Positions 32,907 through 40,602 of a stretch of 40,602 nucleotides of DNA are shown here, piece by piece. A model generated the notes under the pieces. That model was not told the DNA's origin and searched no databases. It saw only the letters and a list, made by a program, of their open reading frames with translations. Where the stretch lies: the NCBI GenBank assembly GCA_934463455.1, contig CAKSJU010000006.1:1-40602 (forward strand), read 5' to 3'. Every line of letters begins with the position of its first letter. The first letter of the stretch is position 1. Source of the stretch: an uncultured Clostridia bacterium (GTDB lineage Bacteria; Bacillota; Clostridia; UBA1381). Made by a program: the position numbers and the translations under genes.

Positions 32907-35900
32907 ATGAAAAAGAAAAGTATTATTTCACTGTTTATTGTGATGAACATGCTGCTGTCGTTAGTTGTGCCCGCTATGGCAAACGATTTGTACGAGATGC
33001 AAATGAAATTCACCTCCGGCGGAGAGGAAATAACGTCTATTGCAAATCTGACCGGCTTTGACGCGGAGCTGACAGTTACAAAAGCGGTGGCGGAAAATCA
33101 GAATGCGGCAATTATTATTGCCGAGTACGCAAACGGAGGTGCTTTGAAAAAAGTAACAAAAACTCCGATTTCAATTTTAAAATCCGACGAAGTTCAGAAT
33201 TTTACGGCTTCAATCAGCGGAATTGTACCGTCGGAAAATAATTACGCAAAGGCATATGTGTGGGATATGCAGACCATGACCCCGCTGTGCAATGCGTTTA
33301 CGCCTACCGAGCCGAATAATCTTTCGGTATCGCTTGACGGAGTTTATTCGCTTTACAATAAAGTAAGCGCAAAGGTAGAAAATGCCGCATCGGGCGACAT
33401 TTCGTATGAGTGGCTCTATTCCGATACGGAGGACGGAGAATATAAGGCTATGGATTCTGCGGTTGGTGAGTACAGTCTTTTGTCGGACGGCGGAGCGACA
33501 ATACAGCTTTTGCAGGGAGCGGAGTCGATTACAACAGCTGCAACATCATTCGGACAGGCAAATCCGGCAATTCCGGCAGCTAATGCGGACGGCAGCGGCT
33601 ACACATGGCTTCAGCCGACAATGGCGACCGGAGCATTCGACGGAGAAAATGCAATATGCGGAAAATATATTAAGGTAAGAGTTACCGACTCGAAGGGCAA
33701 GACTGTTGAAAGCGAGCCGCGTAAGGTTGCCGATAAATACGGAGCTGCAAATGAGGAGGTTAATTTCGAGAACAGGCTTGGCTGGAGCAGTGCATATGAC
33801 GGAAGCTATGATTTTGAAATTGACGGAAAGAGCTTTACATTGCTTGATAGTACCGAAAGCGACTCGTCACGCTATTTTGTGATTGCAAACGATACCTATG
33901 GCACATATTGTTATAATTTCGGTCAGCAGTGGGGACAGGAATGGGTTAAGCAAACATTTTATACTTTTGCTCATTATATGAATGGAACAGGCTCAAATCT
34001 CAGTTTGCCGGAGAAAATAAAGGAACATATCGATAATGAGCATTATTGGCTGAGTGAACAGCCGGTTAATGCCCCAAAGAGCGGAATGTATCAGTTTGCG
34101 GTTAAGGCGGGAATTGCAGTTCCGTCTGCGGCAGAATTTTTTGAATACGGACCGAAAATATCAAAATTAAGGGGAGATTATTCTCAGTTTTGGACAAGAA
34201 CTCCGTGTGGCTTCGGAACTGATTATGTATCCGCTTATGACAGAATGGCAATTGTCAATCCGTCGGCGGGCTACGTACTTGACGCAAACACATATTCTGA
34301 AACCAATTATATCAGACCGGTGTTCTACCTGGACAGAAACTTCTTTAAGGAAGTTAAGATTGATAACGGAGGCAGCGAGCTTATGAATATGATAGCTGCC
34401 GAATACAGCGAGGAGGAGCTTAACAAAATTTACGGAACAACTCCGCTTACGAAGGTATCAACAAAAGGTATTTACGAGCTTTACAACACTGTTTCTGCAG
34501 AAACGGATTATAACGGACTTAAGCCTCTTACATATACATGGCTTTATTCGGATATTATTGACGGCGAATATAAAGCTTTGGATACGTCGGTAGGAGATAC
34601 GTCTCTTGTTTCGGAGGGCGGAAAGAGTATAAGACTTTTGCAGGGAGCGGAGTCGATTACATCGGCTGCACCGTCATTCGGACAGGCAAATCCGGCAATT
34701 CCGGCATATAACGCGGACGGCAGCGACTTCACATGGCTTCAGCCGACAATGGCGACCGGAGCATTTGACGGAAGCAATGCAGTATGCGGAAAATATATTA
34801 AGGTAAGAGTTACCGACTCGAAGGGCAAGACTGTAGAAAGCGAGCCGCGCAAGGTTGCCGACAAGTCGGGAGAAGCAACCACGGAAAAGAATTACCAGAA
34901 CAGACTTGGCTGGAGCAGCGCATATGACGGAAGCTATGATTTTGAAATTGACGGAAAAAGCTTTACATTGCTTGATAGTACCGAAAGCGATTCATCACGC
35001 TATTTTGTGATTGCTAATGATACCTACGGAAACTACAGTTATAATTTCGGTGGACAGTGGGGACAATCGTGGGTTAACCAAACCTTCTATACTTTTGCTC
35101 ATTATATGAACGGAACAGGCTCAAATCTCAGTTTGCCGGAGAAAATAAAGGAACATATCGATAATGAGCATTATTGGCTGAGTGAACAGCCGGTTAATGT
35201 TCCGAAAAGCGGAATGTATCAGTTTGCGGTTAAGACGGGAATTGCAGTTCCGTCCGCGGCAGAGCTTTTTGAATACGGACCGAAAATATCGAAATTAAGC
35301 GGAGATTATGCTTGGTTTTGGACAAGGACGCCGAGTGGAGACGGAACGTCAACAGTAAGCGCATCGGATAGAATGGTTATTGTTAATCCGGCGGCACAGT
35401 TTGTACTTGACGCGACTATTTATTCAAATTCCGGAGCTATCAGACCTGTGTTCTACCTGGATAAGGACTTCTTTAAGACGGTAAAAATCGGTAATGCGGG
35501 AGCAAATCTTATAGAGCAGATTAAGCAGGATTACAGCTCGGGGGAACTCGAAAGCCTGTATGGAACAAGCGATTATGACACGGTGATGTCGGGAGGTACT
35601 GTCGGAAATTTTAGCTTAAGCGGCATTTTTGAAAGCTATCAGACGATAGGCTTTGATGCTGCTTTGCTGAATCTTTCGTCTCCCGCGTATAAGTGGGAAC
35701 GTGCCGACAAGCCGAACGGTGAATTTACGGCAATTGATGGCGAAACGGCAGAGGTATATACTACCTCTGCCGCAGATGCCGGCAAATATATCCGTCTTGT
35801 TATAACCGACGGAGCAAAAGAATATGTATCGACAGCAAAGTTTATAGAGTCGTTTTGGAATTTCAGACAAGTAAACGGTAGCATAAAGAATGTTTTGAAA

Positions 35901-38900
35901 AATTCAAAGGCAGAGTATGAATTTTCGGTTGACGGAAAGCAGTATTTGCTGCTTAATACTACCGGCAACAGTGATGCGATGTATCTTATAATGAGCAAGC
36001 AGTGCGCCGATCAAAGACCGTTTACCGATTCGATTGCAACGCAGACTCAGATTCTTACGACAAATGACGGAGTTGTAGGTAAGTGGCTTAATGAGGATTA
36101 TTTTAATTCATTGCCGGCAGCAATGAGGGAAACAATTGACAAAAATCACACCTGGAAGATAGACATTCCGATGTGGAATTATGATAACGAAACTACAATA
36201 ACTGCGGGAATTGTTCTCCCGGCAGTAAATGATTTGAAAAAGTATAAAAATATAATCGGCATGGGAGACGCGGACAGCGAAAGCTGGTGGACACGTTCGC
36301 CGTACGGCAGAATGGGCGATGACGGTAACTGGGTTATGAATGTCAGCTACAAAAACGGAGAAGCGGTTTTAAAAGGAACTCATTCGACGGCTACCTCCGG
36401 AGTCAGACCGATTTTCTATGCAAACAGTGAATTTTTCAACAAAGTTAAGCTTTCCTCCGCAGGCAGCGAGGTATTAAAGCATGTGCAAAAATCGGCACTT
36501 TATTCGGATACCGAATGGAAAGCACTGAATCAAATCATAAAAAACGGAATTATCATAAACATTTCGAAAAACTTTGATTCAAAAGAAAAAACAGCGGATA
36601 TGAGTGTTTCGTTTGATGTGGAACGAATGAACAGCGCAGAGTATACTATTTCTTATTCTTGCAACGGAGCGGCGGAGGAGCCTATAAAGGTTGCGGTTGA
36701 CAAAAAGATAAAGGATACGATTCCGCTTACCTTCCCGGATATCAAAAACGGAACAAATAATATTTTTGTGTCGGTGGAATGCGACGGAAATACAATTGTC
36801 AGCAAGGCTACCGAAACGCTTGTTACAAGCGGATACACAGGTGAAGTCGGCGACGCGGCAACTATGAAGGGATATGTCGGCTTTATGGGATATAACGGAA
36901 CTGATTTCCTTGAAAATTCCGTAAAAAGCGGTGCAAAAATTTCGAGAACAAATATTAACTGGAATCAAATTGAAGACGGTCAGTCAGGCAGAGGAAAAGG
37001 CGAATACGACTGGGACGAAATGGACAGCGTTATGATGCCGCTGCTGGAAAACGGCATCGAGCCTATTGTTCTTTTAACCTACGATAACAAACAATTCTAT
37101 GGAGTTGACGAAGATACAAAACAGGCACTTTGGTCAAAGGAAGAAATCGACGGTATGGCAGCTTACGCAAAGGCTGTTGCTCTTCACTATAAAGAAAAAG
37201 GGTATACGCTTAAATATTTTGAATTTTGGAATGAGCCGAATGCAAAATTCTGGCTGCCGCTTCCGCTCGGACATGCGACCTATACCGAAGCGATGAAGGT
37301 TGTTACCAATTCAATAAAGAGTGTTCTTCCGGAGGCGGTTGTAATCGGCGGAGCGCTGTCACATAACGACCCAAGATGGATGAAATGGCTTAATGCAAAT
37401 GTGTATGAGTTTGCGGATGGTTTTTCGTATCACCCTTATGTTTCAGGCAGCACGTCCAAGGTGTATATAGATAACGCCGGGGACGGAGAAGCGGCAAGCT
37501 TTGTTGAACGCTGTGAGGCAATGAACGATGTCGGCTTAAAGTACGGAGGCTGGAAACAAAACTGGATTACCGAATTCGGAGTATCGAGCAACAAAAGCGA
37601 ATACGGATTTACCGAGGAAGAGCAAGCGAGTGAGCTTGTAAAAGAAAGCATTCTTGCGGACTCGGCAAATGTGGACGCAAATACGGTTTACAGCTATATG
37701 AACTGGTACAATCCGAGTGCGTCGAATGTTGATAACGACTATGAGAGTAACTGGGGAATAGTTAAAAACAACGGTGATTTGAAAAAATCTTATGTTTCAA
37801 TGCAGGCAATGATGAACATACTCGGCGGAGCCGCATATATCGGTAAAATCGAAGAAAACGGCACGGATATGTATGTTTACCTTAAGAACGGAAAAACAAT
37901 TGCGGCGGTTTGGAACAAAACAAATGCAACACTTAATTTGCAGGGAACGGCAGCGATTGTTGATTTGAACGGAAATATTGTTTCGGAAAATGCGTCGTCT
38001 GCCGATATTACAAACGAGCCGAAATATCTGCTTAATTTAAGTGCGTATTATTTGAATCGCGCGCTTGCTTCGACTTACAGTCAAAGAATTACAAACGATT
38101 TGAGTGCGGCGGGACTTGATAGTCTTTCGGCAAGTTTTGATTCGGTAAAGGCAAAAGTTTCGCAAATTGCATTCTCCTCCGATGTGCAGGATTTATCGGA
38201 TATTATTTCGGAGCATTATGCCGCTGCGGCTTCCATTGCAGCAAACAGAGGAGCATTAACGGACAGTCAGCTTTCGTCGGCACTTTATATAATTCACAAT
38301 GCGGGCAAATATCTTTTGGGTTATACTATGATAAATAATTCCGCACCGAATGCCGCAAAAGGACGGGCAGATTATGAAAATCTTCTTGCGAGTGTAAAGG
38401 AAAAAGAAAACTTAACAATTGCCGGCCTTATGCCTTATACCCGCGCAATACTTACAATGGCGGACAGATATTTGACATATGCCGAAAAAACCGCAAAACA
38501 GACAGGTGATTATGCGGCTTCCGTTTCAAAGGCTTATTACGCAATCGCGGATAAAATTATCGGTATGGCGGAATTAATGCTTGCAAATGAAACAGCGGGA
38601 AGTGACAATTTGTCAATTCAGATTCCGTACTACGACCAAAAGCTGAATTTATATGATACTGACGGAAACAAGAGTGAGGATCGTTATTATCCTTGCACAC
38701 TTAAGGTTACTGTTTACAATTTCGGTGAAACGGCTATCGAAAATGCAACGCTGGAGCTGCAAAATAATAAAGGCAGAGCAATCGGAACGGGTACTTTCAG
38801 TCTTGCGGCGGGCGAAAGCATACAAGTGCCGATAGAAATAAAGTATGCGGGAAAACTCGACACACTCTTCGGAACAACACTAAGTACAGGGAAAACCGTG

Positions 38901-39005
38901 TATACTTTCTTAAAGGCTGTTGCAAAGCAAAACGGAAATGTATTTGCGGAGCGTTTTGTTGAGGTTTCGAAGGATAATTACCAAATTGGTATTTTGACTG
39001 AATAA
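32907..39005 (+). CDS. Giant secreted glycosidase: three DUF6273-like modules fused to a clan GH-A barrel (2,032 aa)
   Basis: The start is supported by AGAAAGGA and a signal peptide (MKKKSIISLFIVMNMLLSLV, cleavage near PAMA). Residues 26-135 form a domain with AKAYVWDMQTMTPL, as in the smaller secreted proteins. Two nearly identical 376-aa units (about 139-514 and 515-890) each hold an Ig-like part and a DUF6273-like part (FTLLDSTESDSSRYF, FWTRTP, IRPVFYLD). A third, diverged unit (about 895-1210) has WWTRSP and GVRPIFY. After a beta-sandwich comes the TIM barrel (about 1313-1650) with FEFWNEPN (acid/base Glu1443) and WITEFGVS (nucleophile Glu1556). A helical region and a final beta-sandwich (about 1890-2032) resemble the middle of the 1,330-aa enzyme. 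There is no SLH or other anchor. Clan GH-A is firm; the family (GH39/GH5-like) and substrate are not. Confidence 0.87.
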   Translation: MKKKSIISLFIVMNMLLSLVVPAMANDLYEMQMKFTSGGEEITSIANLTGFDAELTVTKAVAENQNAAIIIAEYANGGALKKVTKTPISILKSDEVQNFTASISGIVPSENNYAKAYVWDMQTMTPLCNAFTPTEPNNLSVSLDGVYSLYNKVSAKVENAASGDISYEWLYSDTEDGEYKAMDSAVGEYSLLSDGGATIQLLQGAESITTAATSFGQANPAIPAANADGSGYTWLQPTMATGAFDGENAICGKYIKVRVTDSKGKTVESEPRKVADKYGAANEEVNFENRLGWSSAYDGSYDFEIDGKSFTLLDSTESDSSRYFVIANDTYGTYCYNFGQQWGQEWVKQTFYTFAHYMNGTGSNLSLPEKIKEHIDNEHYWLSEQPVNAPKSGMYQFAVKAGIAVPSAAEFFEYGPKISKLRGDYSQFWTRTPCGFGTDYVSAYDRMAIVNPSAGYVLDANTYSETNYIRPVFYLDRNFFKEVKIDNGGSELMNMIAAEYSEEELNKIYGTTPLTKVSTKGIYELYNTVSAETDYNGLKPLTYTWLYSDIIDGEYKALDTSVGDTSLVSEGGKSIRLLQGAESITSAAPSFGQANPAIPAYNADGSDFTWLQPTMATGAFDGSNAVCGKYIKVRVTDSKGKTVESEPRKVADKSGEATTEKNYQNRLGWSSAYDGSYDFEIDGKSFTLLDSTESDSSRYFVIANDTYGNYSYNFGGQWGQSWVNQTFYTFAHYMNGTGSNLSLPEKIKEHIDNEHYWLSEQPVNVPKSGMYQFAVKTGIAVPSAAELFEYGPKISKLSGDYAWFWTRTPSGDGTSTVSASDRMVIVNPAAQFVLDATIYSNSGAIRPVFYLDKDFFKTVKIGNAGANLIEQIKQDYSSGELESLYGTSDYDTVMSGGTVGNFSLSGIFESYQTIGFDAALLNLSSPAYKWERADKPNGEFTAIDGETAEVYTTSAADAGKYIRLVITDGAKEYVSTAKFIESFWNFRQVNGSIKNVLKNSKAEYEFSVDGKQYLLLNTTGNSDAMYLIMSKQCADQRPFTDSIATQTQILTTNDGVVGKWLNEDYFNSLPAAMRETIDKNHTWKIDIPMWNYDNETTITAGIVLPAVNDLKKYKNIIGMGDADSESWWTRSPYGRMGDDGNWVMNVSYKNGEAVLKGTHSTATSGVRPIFYANSEFFNKVKLSSAGSEVLKHVQKSALYSDTEWKALNQIIKNGIIINISKNFDSKEKTADMSVSFDVERMNSAEYTISYSCNGAAEEPIKVAVDKKIKDTIPLTFPDIKNGTNNIFVSVECDGNTIVSKATETLVTSGYTGEVGDAATMKGYVGFMGYNGTDFLENSVKSGAKISRTNINWNQIEDGQSGRGKGEYDWDEMDSVMMPLLENGIEPIVLLTYDNKQFYGVDEDTKQALWSKEEIDGMAAYAKAVALHYKEKGYTLKYFEFWNEPNAKFWLPLPLGHATYTEAMKVVTNSIKSVLPEAVVIGGALSHNDPRWMKWLNANVYEFADGFSYHPYVSGSTSKVYIDNAGDGEAASFVERCEAMNDVGLKYGGWKQNWITEFGVSSNKSEYGFTEEEQASELVKESILADSANVDANTVYSYMNWYNPSASNVDNDYESNWGIVKNNGDLKKSYVSMQAMMNILGGAAYIGKIEENGTDMYVYLKNGKTIAAVWNKTNATLNLQGTAAIVDLNGNIVSENASSADITNEPKYLLNLSAYYLNRALASTYSQRITNDLSAAGLDSLSASFDSVKAKVSQIAFSSDVQDLSDIISEHYAAAASIAANRGALTDSQLSSALYIIHNAGKYLLGYTMINNSAPNAAKGRADYENLLASVKEKENLTIAGLMPYTRAILTMADRYLTYAEKTAKQTGDYAASVSKAYYAIADKIIGMAELMLANETAGSDNLSIQIPYYDQKLNLYDTDGNKSEDRYYPCTLKVTVYNFGETAIENATLELQNNKGRAIGTGTFSLAAGESIQVPIEIKYAGKLDTLFGTTLSTGKTVYTFLKAVAKQNGNVFAERFVEVSKDNYQIGILTE
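33321..35576 (+). repeat. In-frame tandem duplication, two units of 1,128 bp
   Basis: Equivalent positions (for example the CTTGGCTGGAGCAG at 33777 and 34905) are exactly 1,128 bp apart, giving 376 codons per unit. Long stretches are identical or nearly so in DNA, including synonymous positions, while short blocks around the W-T-R-T-P loop have changed amino acids. This points to recent duplication or gene conversion with selection on the loops. Confidence 0.85.
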
Positions 39006-39020
39006 AATATTGGCTCTGTA

Positions 39021-39059
39021 GGGGAAATGTGTCGATTAAAAAAATCGGTACATTTTCCC
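39021..39059 (+). other. Intercistronic hairpin, GC-rich base, no T-run
   Basis: GGGGAAATGT (39021-39030) pairs with ACATTTTCCC (39050-39059) with one G-T pair. The inner CGATT/AATCG extends the stem. It sits between the giant enzyme and the interrupted glycosidase gene. No T-run follows, so it could attenuate or stabilise the message. Confidence 0.5.
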
Positions 39060-39086
39060 GATGACCTTGTCAGAAAGGGAAACTAA

Positions 39087-40484
39087 ATGAATACTGTTCG
39101 TATACCGATATTTACTTCGGATAATGATATTTTAAATAAAGCTTTTAGAACGGCTTTTTCGGATTTGGTGTCAAATATTGCGCCGTACGGCGAAAAAAAG
39201 GAGAATGTCTTTTTGGCAGGCTCATGATATGATACTCCGTGGACGCGTGATGCGGCAATAAATACATGGAACTGCTGCGGACTTTTGGCAGGAGATATTG
39301 CAAAAAACACTCTTCTGTCGGTATTGGAAGAAAACAGCGGTGAAATTATGATAGGCAGGGAATACTGGGATGCGGTAATCTGGATAATCGGCGCATGGTA
39401 TGAATATTTGTATACCGGCGATAAGACTTTTTTGGAAACGGCGCTTAGGGCAGGTGAAAATTCAATAAAATATTTTGAAGAAACAGAGTTTTCAAAAGAG
39501 CTTAATTTGTTCAGAGGACCTGCCTGCTACGGAGACGGTGTATCTGCATATCCGGATATGTACGTCGGGGACGGAAGCGGAATAATCCGTTTTGTGACGT
39601 CCTATCCCGATAAGCTGGCTGAAACAGGCATCGGAATACCGATGTATACTCTTTCAACCAACTGTCTTTATTATTATTTATATGTGATTTTAGACAAAAT
39701 GAGAAAAACTCTCGGAAAAGAATGTGCATATAAGGATAAATCGGAAAAAATGAAAAATGCGGTAAACAGGTATTTTTGGAATGAAGAAAAGGGTCTGTAC
39801 AGGTATATAGCCGATGATTTCGGAGGATGCGATTCGGCAGAAAATCTCGGTCAAAGCTTTGCGGTTTTGTTCGGGATTGCCGACCGTGAGCAGTCAAAAA
39901 AAATCATGGAAAAGACATATATCACGCCGAATGGTATACCGTGCGTTTGGCCTAATTTTAAAAGATATGATGACAATCACGGCTTCGGCAGACATTCCGG
40001 TACGATTTGGCCGCATATAGAGGGCTTTTTTGCTGACGCGGCATGCAAATGCGGGCGTACGGATATATTTGAAAACGAGCTTCTGTTAATGGCAAAAAAA
40101 GCTGTTCGCGACGGAAATTTTGCGGAAATTTATCATCCGTATACCGGAGAAATTTACGGCGGAATACAGGAGCATAACAACGGCGGAATAAGAGAATGGG
40201 AGTCGGTGTTAAAGCAAACCTGGAGTGCTTCGGGATTTATCAGAATGATAATTTTTGATTTATTCGGAATGGAATTTTCGGAAAATGAAATTCTCATAAA
40301 TCCTGCAAATTTAGCGTCGGTAAAGGAATGCAGACTCGATAATATTAAATGGAAGGATTGTATTTTGTCCGTTTCGGTAAAAAGAAACGGTGAAAAAGGC
40401 TTTAAGATTAACGGCAAAAAATACAAGCAAAATATTTTTAAACCGAGTAAAGATAAGGAATATTTAATTGAAATAAATATATAA
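39087..40484 (+). pseudogene. Six-hairpin-type glycoside hydrolase gene interrupted by an in-frame TGA
   Basis: ATG at 39087, with AAAGGG upstream, opens a frame that runs to 40484 except for TGA at 39225-39227 (codon 47). The codons before it read KENVFLAGS and those after YDTPWTRDAAINTW, a continuous conserved-looking block, so the reading frame itself is intact. The rest shows EYWDAVIWIIGAWYEYLYTGD, NLGQSFAVLFGIAD, HSGTIWPHIEGFF and GGIREWESVLKQTWSA, typical of (alpha/alpha)6 glycosidases, perhaps MGH1/GH63-like. There is no signal peptide, so it is probably an intracellular enzyme acting on imported oligosaccharides. The next in-frame start candidate (TTG 39285) lacks a Shine-Dalgarno and would lose the PWTRD motif. 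Other genes here end in TGA, so TGA is a normal stop. A nonsense mutation, sequencing error or recoding are the options. Confidence 0.75.
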
Positions 40485-40498
40485 TTTTGGGAGGAAAT

Positions 40499-40602
40499 AT
40501 GATGAAGTTAAGAAAAACAATTTCGCTCACGCTTGCGGCACTTTTGCTGGCAGCTGCTTCGGGATGCGGAAACGGAGAGGAAAGCGGCAAAATTAACTTG
40601 AA
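40499..40602 (+). CDS. Second solute-binding lipoprotein, 5' part only
   Basis: Two adjacent ATGs (40499 and 40502) follow GGGAGGAAAT. The visible 34 residues are a lipoprotein signal with lipobox AASGC (Cys at residue 23), then GNGEESGKINL. From the K-K/R-K-T-I-S-L core to the Cys it matches the SBP at 20111, and the DNA of this part is nearly identical (40514-40570 versus 20123-20179), while the following residues differ. It is therefore a paralogous sugar SBP that continues outside the window, starting 14 bp after the interrupted glycosidase gene. Confidence 0.85.
   Translation, partial: MMKLRKTISLTLAALLLAAASGCGNGEESGKINL

Noticed and set aside
33321..35576. Diversity-generating retroelement acting on the repeated modules
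   Set aside because: The two units differ in one loop, but no reverse transcriptase, template repeat or adenine-biased substitution pattern is visible in the window.
5004..39005. UGA read as tryptophan (alternative genetic code)
   Set aside because: Many Trp codons in these genes are TGG and several genes end in TGA at positions matching their domain ends, including the 4-nt overlap at 17517-17520.
39225..39290. Selenocysteine insertion at the in-frame TGA
   Set aside because: The only stem after the TGA is 3-4 bp, far short of a bacterial SECIS, and no sel genes are in view. It is kept only as an option to check.

Overview
This window looks like a low-GC, spore-forming Clostridia (Bacillota) chromosome. 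The evidence is an alpha/beta-type small acid-soluble spore protein, AGGAGG-type ribosome binding sites, AT-rich sigma-A promoters with an extended -10 (TGaTATAAT), and many secreted proteins with S-layer homology (SLH) domains. The style (very large, multi-module, SLH-anchored or secreted glycosidases) recalls plant-fibre-degrading gut Clostridia such as Monoglobus. That placement is an inference and was not tested. No rRNA, tRNA or CRISPR array was seen.

Region 1 (1-4,800) is a mixed flank. It holds a ROK-family repressor, the spore protein gene with its terminator, a minus-strand AAA+/DUF4143-type ATPase, a scar of an old mobile element (small ORF, truncated excisionase-type HTH, inverted repeat), and a minus-strand AraC regulator. 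The AraC gene is divergent from region 2.

Region 2 (4,900-21,575) is a plus-strand operon-like run. In order it encodes a 2,295-aa secreted glycosidase with a clan GH-A (GH42-like) barrel and about six tandem beta-sandwich modules; two secreted proteins built of a repeated, apparently non-catalytic module; a C-terminal-SLH protein; an N-terminal-SLH protein overlapping it by 4 nt; and a lipoprotein solute-binding protein (SBP). A perfect-stem terminator follows.

Region 3 (21,820-40,602) repeats the plan. A second AraC gene with its own promoter and terminator is followed by a secreted DUF6273-like protein, a GH-A glycosidase with CBM9-like and SLH domains, a second C-SLH/N-SLH pair, a 2,032-aa glycosidase with three DUF6273-like modules, an intracellular six-hairpin-type glycosidase gene carrying an in-frame TGA, and the start of a second SBP. 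The leader of that SBP is nearly identical in DNA to the first.

The working model is two paralogous surface glycan-utilisation loci. Each has an AraC regulator, giant secreted or anchored glycosidases, lectin-like modules, a linked pair of SLH surface proteins of unknown role, and an SBP without adjacent permeases inside the window. The substrate cannot be read from the sequence.
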